NCBI GenBank assembly: GCA_027924585.1
Contig: BSBM01001024.1
Span: forward strand, 6,324,001 to 6,388,000
Source: Larix kaempferi
Lineage: Eukaryota > Streptophyta > Pinopsida > Pinales > Pinaceae
Direction: 5' to 3'
Length of the DNA stretch: 64,000 bases
Of the stretch, positions 1-11,304 are shown piece by piece. Every line of letters starts with the position of its first letter. Positions within the stretch are counted from its first letter, which is position 1. The notes below the pieces were generated by a model. The model was given only the letters and a program-made list of their open reading frames with translations. It was not told the DNA's origin and made no database searches. The position numbers and the translations under genes are program-made.

Positions 1-732
1 TTATCTTTTATGTTTTTCTATCTTCTCTCATTCTCTTCCTATATATTGTATGAAGCATAAGGAAGAAGGGGTCTTTCTTAGGTTCGATTTGTATTTTAAG
101 TTGGTGAGGTCCTCCCTCTTTCTTCCTTGCTTCTTCTTCCTAGAGAGATTGATATTAGCTACTAGCATGGAGTACAAGTTGTGTAGAGTTGGCTTTATTG
201 GGTCATGACTAATACTATCCCATCCAATAAAGTTCTTAGTACCCTGGATTATTGTTGTTCAAACCTATCAGGACTTTGTTTTCCTACAACTAGTGATAAT
301 AAAGGCATAATCTTCTTTGATGACTACTACAGGTTTTCATGTATTGAAATTTCTATTTTCTTAGGCTCTCATAAGTTACTAATATTGATCTTGACAAGAC
401 TTGAGTGAATAGGCCTCGAATTTTCTTCTACTAGATTCACTTTCTTTCTTCTTTCTTTATCCTTCTCTTAATTGACTCCATAAAGGCATTGGTTCACTAA
501 GTTTTCATTACTACTTCACACTAAAGAACTAACTTTTACCTACAAACATTCAATCTTACATCTTATACGTATTAAGATAAGCATTTTACACTTCTTTATT
601 ATGTTTCAGAGATATTATAGCAAGATTAGCTTGCTGTAATTTGCTTTTTGTCACAGAAACAGAGCAAGAATATTTTTTTTCTCAATGTTACCTCTCAATT
701 TAGCACTTCAAGTGTGTAAAAATCCCAAGCAC

Positions 733-804
733 AAAATGCAAACCCAAGGGTAATTAAGAGGGCATACCTACACAAAAATGCAAACCCAAGGGTAATTAAG
801 AGGG
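733..804. repeat. Two-copy tandem repeat, 42-bp period
   Basis: A 30-bp block beginning AAAATGCAAACCCAAGGG occurs at 733-762 and again, identical, at 775-804, separated by 12 bp, giving a 42-bp period. It is probably a recent slippage duplication; no function is suggested. Confidence 0.8.
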
Positions 805-1837
805 TAAAAGTGAAAGTGTGATGAAATAAGCAAATTACCGAAGTAAAATGATGGAAATGTGATGAAATATAAATGATACTAGGAAAACAGTAAGTAAATG
901 CACCACCATACTAGGGGACACTAACAACTAAGAATAAGACATGATCTAACCATGCAACAACCAAGTGAAAGTAATAACTAGATAAGATGAGATGAGATCA
1001 TTTTATGAATGTCCAATAAATGACCACTAACGTAGGTTAAAGGGATTATTGGGTACAATGATGTCAATACAAAGTGGGAGCGTTGGGCAGCTCCTATAAG
1101 AAATAGTATGCAAAAAGCAAAAGCAAAAGTGTGTGTCTAGTCTAAACCATATGGAAACAATCTCCAGACTCCGGAGCAAAAGGCCTCTCTAAAAGAAAGA
1201 TGTACAATACATGAAGATCCAAGATCTGGGAAAATAAGCAACAAGCAATGAAGCACATGTCTCACAATCTGTTGGATCTGTATTTCATAGCATCGGAGGC
1301 CGAATGGAGGAAGCTCAAGATAGATGATTGTATAGAGGAAACACCAAAAGGGAAACTAGATGGCGTACTACGTTGTTGTCTGGAGGAGGAAGTCCATAGT
1401 AGGAGTCTGGACAATCTCCGCTAATTACTAATGTAAGATATGGACTTGCAATGCTATTGCGGTCTCTCTGTGAAGTGTGGATGGTCCTCCAAAGTGACAC
1501 GAATCGAGGGTCGAAGCCCTGGCCACTATCTATTTGTCTCTTGGTGCCTTGAGCAAAAGGGAGCACCGTAAGAAAGGAAGTGATACGCTAAGTTGAGGCT
1601 AGTGTCGAAGGTGGTTAAATGGAATAAGAGAAGAAACATAGGGTCTCCTACACGTAAAGGGCCAAACATCCTTGATTTAGAAATCTAAATAAACGAGAGA
1701 GGGATTGGGACTATATAAACAAGCAATGGAACCTCCCTTTGATCTCATAGTAGATGGGGACAACGGAAGATGAAGTGCTCCTCTGTCTCAACCTCCTAAA
1801 GGTGGAAAAGTTGGCATATCATGTCCGATCGATCAAT

Positions 1838-2194
1838 CTAATGTTTAGCCTCTACTTGAAGCTTGTGGGAGCCTACTCTAAATTGGCATGGAGGGATGCG
1901 GAGAGCATGCATCCAATGGCGTAGGGTGTGTTGTTGTCGAACAATGAGTCTGTCTCTCAACTCCAAAAAGTTCTCAACATAGAAGCCCATCTTTGGGTGT
2001 AACGTGCTTTGAGGGTTAACCCAAGTAGTCTGGATAAACATTCTGTAAATATCATCTCTAGTGGTTTTGTTTAACTTATGTGTAGTAGGGAGAAGGCGGC
2101 CAAGACCATTCAAGGAATATCTAAACAAAGGGAGTTGCTCCATCTGAATGCCTACAGACTCTCTAATCAAATGCTCTTTTGAAAGCTTGCACAT
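1838..2194 (-). pseudogene. Unassigned 118-codon ORF
   Basis: An open minus-strand frame beginning with ATG, MCKLSKEHLIRES, with charged and hydrophobic residues mixed as in a real protein (for example FYVENFLELRDRLIVRQQ near residues 68-85). I do not recognise a domain. A second minus frame at 1315-1566 lies downstream but in a non-contiguous frame. No signal peptide or membrane segment is visible. It could be a fragment of a transposon protein or host pseudogene, or a chance ORF. Function is unknown and I am not confident that it is expressed. Confidence 0.2.
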
Positions 2195-2518
2195 TATTTC
2201 ATAAACATAGCTTTGGAGATGTAACTTTTGTAAACAATGGCAATGAAATATAATATATCATTTAAAAACCGACACCAAGAAGCACTGTGAGGCTATTTGC
2301 CCAAATATCTCGATTAGTAAAAGATTAAATAAGAAATAGGAGTTTTGAGGTATAAAAAGGGGATGGATTCACAAATGCCACTCCATTTGGAAAATAAAAG
2401 CTACATTCTAAGCTCTATGTTTTGAATTGACTAGGACTACATTAGATCTTGCTAGTCTAAAGGAGGACTCCATTGAACAAGTTACTCAGATGGATGATGC
2501 ACTATTAGCCAAGACAAA

Positions 2519-2758
2519 TATTACAAGAACCAATAAACGAGAAACCCTAGATAGGGTTACATCACCGAAGACATTGGCTCAATAAAGCACAATACACTAT
2601 TATTATGAGATGGTACAACCTTATATTGAAAGTCCACACTCTTATAAAGGGCTTGAGAGACCAAAACCCTAAATGATTAAAAACCTAATACAAAAACCCT
2701 AATTTTAACCTAAGTCACTTAGGTGACTTTATTACATGTGTAGCCTTATATCTTAACA
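2519..2758 (-). repeat. LTR of TRIM-like element (3' LTR on minus strand)
   Basis: Matches 3504-3738 over its whole length with scattered substitutions. On the plus strand it begins TATTAC and ends TTAACA. The purine-tract complement CCCCCCCCTAAGG follows immediately. Confidence 0.8.
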
Positions 2759-3503
2759 CCCCCCCCTAAGGCGTATAGTGTTGAAATCAAATGCATACAC
2801 TAAAAAACACATAACTGAAAAGTTAAAACAAAACATAAGTAGACACTCTTCAAAAGCTTCTTCTCTAAAGACAATTCCTGAACTAGGTTGAGATCCATCA
2901 CGCCGTCTCATAACCTTCAAAAAAGGTGTAATTCGTGAGTTGAATTCCCGAGTTCCCGGATTCCACTTCTTTGAACTCCCGAATCACGGATCTCTCGAAG
3001 TCAATTACTGGACATCAATCCAAATGCATGTCGCATAACCTCACTAGTAGATTGCAATCCACATGCATGTCTTAACCAATGAGGGATCTTTCCCTAGATC
3101 CACAACCACTAAAATCTTTGGGCAACCATCCACTTCAAAAGCTTTTAATTGATCCCTTTCTGTCTTCAAGGTATTGGCTCTTAAAACATCAAAGATTCAT
3201 TTGTCTTTCCCTAGATAGCCAGACTTGTTCATGCATGATTCATTTTTGCCACAAATTGATAGAACAAAGCGAGCACAGCCAAGAAATGATAGCGACTCCG
3301 TTCAACAAAAAAAAATTGACTAATAAATATTCATGTGATAGCAGCATACACATTCGTGTGACGGCAGCATACATGCAACTATTTTTTTTTCTTTTGATTT
3401 GGTGGCTTGATTAAAAAAAAGGACGGTTGCTCCATTTGAATCGATCGTTTTCTTTAGTGGCTCGCGTAACTTTGAAAATCGACGAATTCCAGCTCTAATA
3501 CCA

Positions 3504-3738
3504 TATTACGAGAACCGATAAACGAAAAACCCTATATATTATGTCAACGAAGGCATTGGCTCAATAAAGCACAACACAATATTATTATGTGACCATACAA
3601 CCTTACTAAAGGTCCTCACTCTTATAAAGAGCTTGAGAGATCAAAACACTAAATGATTAAAATCCTAATACAAAAACCCTAATTTTAACCTAAGTCACTT
3701 AGGTGACTTTATTACATGTGTAGCCTTATATCTTAACA
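3504..3738 (-). repeat. LTR of TRIM-like element (5' LTR on minus strand)
   Basis: Partner of the repeat at 2519-2758. It is preceded on the plus strand by AGCTCTAATACCA, the complement of a tRNA-Met-type primer-binding site, which fixes the element's orientation as minus. Confidence 0.8.
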
Positions 3739-5050
3739 ACGAAAGGGGGTATGAAGCATGTCTTTTGGTATTAATATATAACCCATGTTTTATGGGGGTG
3801 GATAAAAACACAATATTCAAACTTGTCTATGGGTCACCTACATTAGAAATGAGTATTACTAGGAGATAATTTGATTATTAAGACTTGTGATAGAGAGAAA
3901 TAAGCTATGATATATGTTTATAACTCACAAGCATTTCATTCTTATGGAAGCATAAACGTAAGCTAACATTCCACCAAGGGAACTCAATTTAGGGGAACTA
4001 TCCACCTTTAAGGTTGAATTGGCATATCAAATCATATATAAGATGGCTATTTTTAGGAAGATGTGGATTCCTTTGAGTTAGGTGCTAAAGTTTATAGGTA
4101 AGTTTTTTCATAGCTTATGTAGGGTGAGGGAATCATTATAAACAACTACTAACTTCAAAATTTACGAATTGACCAAAACATTTGAGATTTTAACTTGTGT
4201 AATAAAAGAAGAATTTCCCATAAGCATAACAAAAAATTTCAATTTGAATTTCGATTCTCGAAATGCATGTTGGAAAACTCATTTCATTAGAGAAGCAAAA
4301 GTAATGACTCTTAATATCAAGAGAGATGTGGTCTAGACTCGAAAACATATTAAATGTGAATTTAATGAGAGTTTGATGACCAACTAGAGATACAACATAG
4401 TTATGTCAACTTGTGACTGGATCTTCACATATTAAATATTGTTGTTTATGGGCCATCCTCAATAGAAGGGGGCATTTTGGATGATAAGACTATGGGAAGG
4501 AGATCTATATTAGTATATCATTTAAAATCTCCCGATTGTTATGGAAAGAAAGATGCAAGGCAATATGTAGTGAACATTACTCCATGATCAATCTAGGATA
4601 AATATCAGTATTTGAAACAAATTAGCAACTTGAGCAACAACTGGATTAGGTTTTTCAAAACAAACATCAATTCACTAGGGGTTGGAGCTAAGGTAAATAT
4701 GTTGGCCCTTCTCTAATATGTTGGACAAAGAAGGTTAACTGGATCTAGTTCGGGTAGTTGGGAGGAATGATTGTTACACTCCCCACCTAGGATCAATTCT
4801 TGCAAGTGACATGTTGAGCTCTTAATGAGTATACTGTTGTATTGACCTTGATCCCTGAAGTGTTTGTTTCACCCTAAGTACCATCCTCGAAATGAGGGGA
4901 AGTACCTGATGGGTTCTCCATGATATGTATTTCATGGTAAATTAAAAAAAAAATGTTGGACAAGGAAAGCAACATGGACAAGTTACGACTATCTAATGTA
5001 ATCTCTTGATTTGATTGTAATATAAGCAAAAAGGGGGAAAAAAAGGAAGA
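3739..5050. other. Intergenic DNA with a possible decayed SINE
   Basis: No gene is recognised. Around 4750-4955 a unit resembles a tRNA-derived SINE: GGTAGTTGGGAGG (A-box-like), then CTAGGATCAATTC (B-box-like), ending in an A-rich tail near 4942-4955. Both boxes deviate from consensus, so this is weak. Confidence 0.3.
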
Positions 5051-5059
5051 ATGCAACTC

Positions 5060-5243
5060 AAGTCTATGTTGTGGTCTAGAGGTTGATACAAGGCATCACC
5101 AAGATAATGACCCAGTGTCAAACCCCAAAAGGCATTGTATGAGTTAGCTGAGTTCAAAGACCACCATGTTATAGTGGCCTTTTTTGCAATAATGTGGAGT
5201 TGTGGTTGAGAGCTCTCCACTAAAATAAAATAAAATAAAAATA
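5060..5243 (+). mobile_element. tRNA-derived SINE-like element
   Basis: An RNA polymerase III A-box match (TGGTCTAGAGG, 5072-5082) is followed 43 bp later by a B-box-like sequence (GTGTCAAACCC, 5115-5125), spacing typical of tRNA-related promoters. The unit ends in a short AAAAT-type repeat (about 5219-5243), like plant SINE tails. No cloverleaf supports an intact tRNA gene and I found no clear target duplication. Assignment rests on promoter boxes plus tail. Confidence 0.4.
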
Positions 5244-6095
5244 CAATTCTGGCTCATTAAAATGCAATATAAGACAAGTTTTGTTATGGGTTCAAAAGAG
5301 GTTAGTTTTGTTATGCAGCTATTCATTTTGTATCATACATGTGCTTTTGGATGTGGATTCAGAAGCTAACAAGTAAAATGTGTGACTGCATGAAAAGATT
5401 CTAGTGGTATATGTGACAATTAGACTGTTATAATTAAACTGCAGAACAAAGTTTGTCAACGTCAAACATCTTCCTTGCCAAAAAAATTAGTTCCTACTTT
5501 TGTTGTTAAGTATCTTCTTTCCACAGGGTGGCTAAAAATAAATATAGTCTATCCTGATGTTATTCTTTGCCTTTCTACAACCCAAAATGGGGGCGCTTTA
5601 ATTAGAACCAGCATTGTATTAACTTACGAAAAAAATACAATGTTGACTCTAATTAAAATTTAAAACCAAAGAGAAACACACACACGTATATAGTTTTAAT
5701 AAAAATAATTATAAATGGTGAATACATATTGCACAGCTACCTGATATATGTCGAAGATCTACCAAAGGTTATAAGCTATCTGCAGCTGAAGAGTATTTGT
5801 GACATGCAGAAGACTCCGCAGGTATGAAATTAAGATAGTTTCGAATTCTATTCCCATATATGACATCTATGCATACAATGCAAGCTACAACTTTATCAGA
5901 TTCTTAATGTTTCAACCGGGGAGCTCCCTTTATCAGCCCAAAGAAATATGTTATAAACTTATATCATCCATTAATCGCTCAGCGTTTCTGCAATGAAGGA
6001 TCATATGATGGAAAGTGTGCAGGAGTAAGATATTACATTAGTATATTATTAACATAAGGGATCTATCTATTACATACTAATTATACCTATGGGTT

Positions 6096-6263
6096 ATTAC
6101 ATAGTAACTATCAATATGTTGGGTTCTTAAGATATCAATAACCCAGCACTTGGAAATCTGGAGATCGAGTTAAGATATTATTACATAGTAACTATCAATA
6201 TGTTGGGTTTCTAAGATATCAATAACCCAGCACTTGGAAATCTGGAGATCAAGTTAAGATATG
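6096..6263. repeat. Tandem duplication, 84-bp period, with internal palindrome
   Basis: The unit starting ATTACATAGTAACTATC is present at 6096-6179 and again at 6180-6263, nearly identical. Each copy contains TGGGTT, TTAAGATATC and AACCCA in an arrangement that can fold into a hairpin. It lies about 0.75 kb downstream of the SPL stop codon. Surrounding DNA (5244-7016) otherwise holds no gene I can identify. Confidence 0.8.
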
Positions 6264-7016
6264 GACTCTGGAGTTATAGATCTAGATGCAAAGTAATTAC
6301 AGATTTCAGAGTTAGAGCAAAGTAATTACATATCCATAGTTATTGCATGCAAACTCCACACCAAGTCCGTATATAGTTACCATATCATAACCCCACAGTA
6401 ATTACCAATCTCGAAATTAGAGCAACATAATTATAGATCTTGGAGAATGAATACCCCGAGATCAACTATTATAGATCCGACGTATTATAGTAATTTGATT
6501 CAATGTAGTTAATTATTACATTACTATATTACTATATTAAGAATTAATTATTTTACTCAATGGATTTTTCTGAGATATTTACAATGTTGTTGAAATATTG
6601 AACGCAATTATTATTATTTGAGAAATTGGAGCCTTCCGAAGCGTAAAGACTAAAGAGTACTGTTTCTCAGATCGAATTATTTATGTGAACTGACGTGAAG
6701 AGAAAAAAAAAAATAGATAGACATTGCGAGAAAATTCGATGTGAATAAGCAATTGAAAGATCACTCGGGACAATATGCATTTAAAACAATATAGTAGCTT
6801 GCCACAATGACTGCGTCTGCAGCAACCATGTCAAAATACTGAAAGGTTGGTGAAACATGACAGCATTCCACACACACAATTGCACAACAACTGACAATGC
6901 TAAAACAATAGTCAGAAGTACCCATAAAGGTGTTTTAGACTCACAATAGCGACTAATCTAATTGATTCTCAGAACAAACTTGAAAAGAAAATTAATGAAA
7001 ATTATGAATGCCTTCT

Positions 7017-9388
7017 TTATTCTACAATACCATAGAAACTGGGCACGAATCTGGCAGAATTGATAGCCATCGAATCAGGCTGTGGCTTCCTTCTCCGCTC
7101 ATTGTGGCCAGCTAGACGTCTTCGACAGCTCCGTTTTCCATCATCAAATTCCGACAATATGTGAAACCTACATACAGGTCAAGACAAATAGAAAAGAGGA
7201 GCTTAATCAAATGATAACGCACTAAAGATCATGCCACTGCCTTGAAATACATTGTCTTTTGCTAAATAAGAAAATAAGAAAATACAGAGAGTTTATCATG
7301 TGTGCAAAATTGCAAATGCATATACGCATTGATCGAACTCCACAGAAGATATTTTACATCTACTGTACGATATATAATTTTTATTCAATTTGCTTCTGGC
7401 CACTGTGCCTCAAATAAAATCAAAGTATTTGACCTACCAAAAGAAATTTCTAAAAAAAATTATGAACATTCCCTCAAAAGAAAGATAGTATTTTTTCTTG
7501 CAAATAGTATAACAGTTTGGTCAAAAAATAGAACAACTTTTTTAACCAAAAAAAATCACAAGATAGGATGCACAAGCAAGTGCAACATTGAAAAAGGGTT
7601 TGCACCTTTGCATTGACACTGGACCAAAATAGGGCAATTACAAAAAGAGTCCAATTGTATGAGAAAGGCAATGCTTGTACAACTGTATAAATAAATAATG
7701 TGCTAAAGGAGAATATAAATAAAGAAACTATAGCTTTGAATCAGAACCTATGCGCTAAAAAAATAGGGTAATTGCATAACAATATTATAGGAATGAGCAG
7801 CTGTGCATTTCAGAGAATAAACAGAAACTTTCTAAGAAAATTAGTCTCCAGAAAACAATCTCTTCAACTTGAAATGAGAATGAAGCTGAAAAATGAATCA
7901 TGAATCACCAACGCCGTTGCTTTGGGCTCAAATACAATTAGGTAGATCTTGAGAAGCAATGTTTCTCGTTGCAATGCAACAAGATCTTGAGAAGCAACTA
8001 AAGATGGCTCATATAGCATGCACAGAACAACTCTTAACAGCTGTGAAATCCAATGTGCTTGGGAAAATCATAATGACTAGTATACGAACAACATCGCAGA
8101 CTGGTTTCCACCAATTTACAGTCCAGTAGACCAAAAGACTTGCATAGAGGCTAAAAGAACAAAAATGTTGTCAGCAAATTAATATTGAAATATTCAAAGG
8201 CACAAGTTAATAGCAAATTATATCATGTCTTTTTTGGTTTCTTGAGCGGCCAGTGCAGACCTCGCAAGCGACAGTGAGAACGCGGCTGCCTGATAAGCAT
8301 GGAGTTAGGTTTGGGCCCTGAACTCCCCCTGATCAAAATAAAAAATAAAAAACCTTACACCACCTAAGGCTTACTGCTGTAATAGCATAAATTTATAATA
8401 TATCAGCAGCACATTTTAGTTCAGTTGCACATGATTCTTTATTATCGCTGTTTCGTGTGGGAAGAATTTATATCAAAAAGGTCAGGAAAACCAACACATT
8501 TGCATTAGAGAGAAACGCCCCGTGTCCAAACCTGCTGCACTGCTGGCAAAAACGTTGTTCAAGACCAGCCACCGTGACTTTGGCAGACTTGGAATGACTC
8601 TCGCAAACTTTGTGCCTGCGATGGTAGTCTTTTGAACTCGTAAGATCTGCGTTGCAGCCTTCAACTTGACAACGTGAAGATTGCATGTGGGGCTTTTTCA
8701 CACGAGTAGCCAGGGGGGCAGGGAAAACCGCTATAGGCGTTGCTCTAATTGAACCCCCTACAGAGATATCTTCAAAATAAGTCCGCTTGCCCAGCTTCAA
8801 ACCTATATGAGAATCTCCAGAGCATGTAGAAACTGGTATTGCTGGTGCAGAACTGTTTTTTTCCATATTTTTTATATCCTTGTCCTCCGCATGAACAGTC
8901 CTACCCTTGAATTTTGAATCTTTGGAACCCCTTTGTGGCTCTTGATGTTCATTGGTGCCACAGCAATGCTTACTGCCATTAAGCTCCGCATTCCCCCTCT
9001 TTTGAGAGGACTTCCCTCCCTCAGGCTCATCTGTTCTAGGTCCTACTTGGCTTCTCAAGTCCAAGAAATCAACATTCCTGTCCTCCACATAACTGGACTC
9101 CATGGGCCCCATCTTGATTTTACAGAGATCCGACTCAACCTTGAGAGAGCAATCCACAGAAACTGAGCTTCTTGAAGATGACCCATACCCAAAAGTGGAT
9201 CCAGAGCCACAGCCAGGAGAATACACAGACCCATTGTGAACTGACCCGTCATCCATTAGTGCATCCCCACCACCTCCTGCGTCATTTTCCCATTGAGCCC
9301 TCTTGCCAACGTCAGTTCCTCTATTAGGAAACAGCATTATATTCTCCCAGTCCCATGGGGAGGAAGACGCCTTCATGTCCCAGTCCAT
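7017..9388 (-). CDS. SPL: SQUAMOSA promoter-binding protein-like (SBP-box) transcription factor
   Basis: A two-exon gene: exon 1 is 9388-8532 and exon 2 is 7167-7017. The donor (AG|GTTTGG) and acceptor (TATGTAG|G) join mid-codon at Arg286, a position typical of SBP-box genes, giving 335 residues ending in TAA. The start [16 protein letters not shown] resembles the N-terminus of many plant SPL proteins, and [11 protein letters not shown] (198-208) is another conserved family motif. The SBP domain spans about 240-314. Zinc site 1 is C240, C245, C262, H265; site 2 is C281, C284, H288, C300; the basic nuclear-localisation segment [17 protein letters not shown] is 297-313. SPL proteins bind GTAC-core DNA in the nucleus and control phase change and organ development. 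The C-terminus is short (21 residues after the domain). A possible donor (ATG|GTATTG, GT at 7030-7029) could instead splice to a further exon, which I could not find. No miR156 site is visible. Confidence 0.9.
7168..8531 (-). other. SPL intron within the SBP domain
   Basis: A 1364-bp GT-AG intron separates the first part of the SBP zinc fingers (exon 1) from the second half and nuclear-localisation segment (exon 2). It is AT-rich, and the small ORFs on both strands are not convincing genes. A GC-richer patch at about 8240-8335 differs in composition and may be a small insertion, but I could not classify it. Confidence 0.85.
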
Positions 9389-10830
9389 GAGTACGCTGTT
9401 TCCTGAAATGATTGTTTTTACAGTCCAAGTGAACCCATTACTAGAAACGGGAGGGACCTCTCTAAACCATCATCGGCCCTCAAAACAAAACCTGATGCCT
9501 AAAGTTCTCTGCTGTGATTGCCATCTTCACTAATCCGGTCGATTCCATGGATTCCACGAGTGTAAAAGAGAGTGTTGTCAATTCCCTTGTAAATGAAGTA
9601 CCTGTTTATATATACAACAACATGTACATTGGGGACAGAAAGCTAGAGAAAGAATGCTGCAGTACGAGGGCTCACTTCCTTGTTCAACTTACGTGCCCAA
9701 GGAAAAATACAAACGACACTTCCAGACCCATTAAAGAGACCAATGATAAGGAACAAATGCAACGAAAAGTTTAAGGGTACTGTTTGCAACAGATGAAGCC
9801 ATGGACGTCCAGCATCAGGTACAGATTAAATTACAGAAAGAGATTCACAGGCTTCCAACTTACTATATGCAGCAAAAAGAGCACCAAAATAAAACAACTC
9901 TCCATAAGACGAGGCCCCCCCACTAAAAACCATGAGACAAAGTACTCCACTACCTATGACATATAAACACAGAGAATCAGCCACCGGCAAATGCATTTAA
10001 ATACAGATACCTGGTCTGGCATGGCATGCTTTCAATAAGCTGAGAATGGCGTTATCTTTCTCAACGTTTTTCCTGGTTTTGCCAAGTGGGCATTGCGCTT
10101 GAGCTTTCTCATTGCAAATACAAACACGAAATGACAAAGTGGGTCTTGCTCTGCATACATCAGACCGTAAACCCTTCCATCCCAATTTAAAATAGATCCA
10201 TCTTTACCACTGGACTCCAGACCACTGGAAACATGTGAGCAATCAAACACGGTACATCGTACTAGAAATTATTATATTATATGATCCTGCACAGTATATA
10301 GAAAAATATCCTAGCCTCAGCTCCGGAACCGTAGGACATGAATAAATTTTTTGTTTAAAAATAGAGATGGTTCGGCTTCGTATCGCTATGATCGGACATA
10401 TAATAATAATTTAAGTCTGGTAACGTCTATGGCCCAAAATCTAATTGCATTTATGCCTCTATACTCATGGTCGTCCCACCACACGCTTGTGCAGCATGTA
10501 CAGCGCCTTTCTCAAAACCACGAAGAAGTCTGTTTTTCCACTGACTCCTCGATTCCCGCACCCTACTAAACAGTAGATTTGTACATGATCCTTATACACA
10601 TTTCCGATAACGTAATGAGCGGTGACCGGCCTTTGATGAATGTAGCTCAATTTTTCCTCACCAGTCACCACTGGCTTTCAGCTGTACCCTCCCATTCCAG
10701 TTTCAATCCAGTATGGAGATGTGCTCTGCGTGTCAGTGTTGGCAGAGCCTCAACCCTGTCTCTTCAATCGCTTTTCACAATCCTCCATTGAGAATGGAGA
10801 AACAAACGCCGGTTTGGTTGGGTTATTTAT
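9389..10830 (-). promoter_or_regulatory. Probable SPL 5' leader and promoter region
   Basis: This is DNA upstream of the SPL start codon. A splice acceptor-like TTTCAG ends at 9403, 14 bases before the ATG, so a 5'UTR intron is possible, as in other SPL genes. The region is less AT-rich than the flanks up to about 10800 and has several short minus-strand ATG frames (10250-10032, 10671-10465) that could be upstream ORFs. No single TATA box or start site can be fixed from sequence alone. Confidence 0.3.
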
Positions 10831-11151
10831 GTGCCATTTTCATTTACAATTTCCACTGTGTTGACCACTTTTAAAGAGGGGACTCTGGGTATTGGGCCCT
10901 CTTTCAACCCTTATCGGATTGGAGAGCGTGGCCATGATCTATCAAGGATTCATGCGTCCGAACATTATCATTGGAAAGAAGAAAAAAGAAACAAAAAACT
11001 GGTAGCAGCAATTATAATAATTTTTTTTGTATGATTAGATTTTATATTTTTGTTGTAAAAAAATTTATGAAGAATATAGCAAAAATTTCAGATATAATTA
11101 CAGTAGAATAGGTTCAAAAGGTTTAGACTAGATAGTGAATAAGTATATTCT

Positions 11152-11304
11152 TAAAGCACTTTTTATGATCACTAATTCTAAACTTCATAAATACTAGTTT
11201 AAAACACTTTTTATGTTAGATCACTAATTCTAAATTTTACACATACTTGTTTAAAACACTTTTTATGTTAGATCACTAATTCTAAACTTCACAAATACTT
11301 GTTT
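11152..11304. repeat. Three-copy tandem repeat, 48-52-bp unit
   Basis: Units beginning TAAAACACTTTTTATG and containing ATCACTAATTCTAAA start at 11152, 11200 and 11252. The first copy lacks 4 bp relative to the others. This is a simple AT-rich minisatellite. Confidence 0.75.

Larger units (their letters stand above)
1..2518. other. Intergenic DNA, no recognised gene
   Basis: AT-rich sequence with no ORF I can assign to a family. It contains a short 42-bp tandem repeat (733-804) and one unassigned minus-strand ORF (1838-2194), listed separately. No RNA gene is evident. It ends at the left LTR of the small LTR element. Confidence 0.5.
2519..3738 (-). mobile_element. Compact non-autonomous LTR retrotransposon (TRIM-like)
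   Basis: Two direct repeats of about 240 and 235 bp (2519-2758 and 3504-3738) share long identical stretches, including the segment covering AACCTAAGTCACTTAGGTGA. They enclose about 745 bp with no polyprotein. Read on the minus strand, a primer-binding site resembling the 3' end of initiator tRNA-Met (TGGTATTAGAGCT) lies at 3503-3491 directly next to the upstream LTR. A purine tract (CCTTAGGGGGGGG, about 2771-2759) abuts the downstream LTR. Flanking pentamers ACAAA (2514-2518) and ACGAA (3739-3743) look like a target duplication with one change. Total length of 1.22 kb and absence of coding sequence fit terminal-repeat retrotransposons in miniature. A deletion derivative of a copia element is the alternative. 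Confidence 0.8.

Noticed and set aside
6690-6715. TGACGTGAAGAGA followed by A-run on the plus strand, resembling the complement of a miR156 target
   Set aside because: Only the first 13 bases loosely fit with an insertion, the GAGAGCAC end is absent and it lies beyond the SPL stop codon without evidence of transcription.
8240-8340. GC-rich patch in the SPL intron as a SINE or structured RNA
   Set aside because: No convincing polymerase III boxes, fold or second copy could be recognised by eye.
8933-9252. Open frames on both strands within SPL exon 1
   Set aside because: They overlap the clear SPL coding frame and have no family similarity, so they are shadows of its codon composition.
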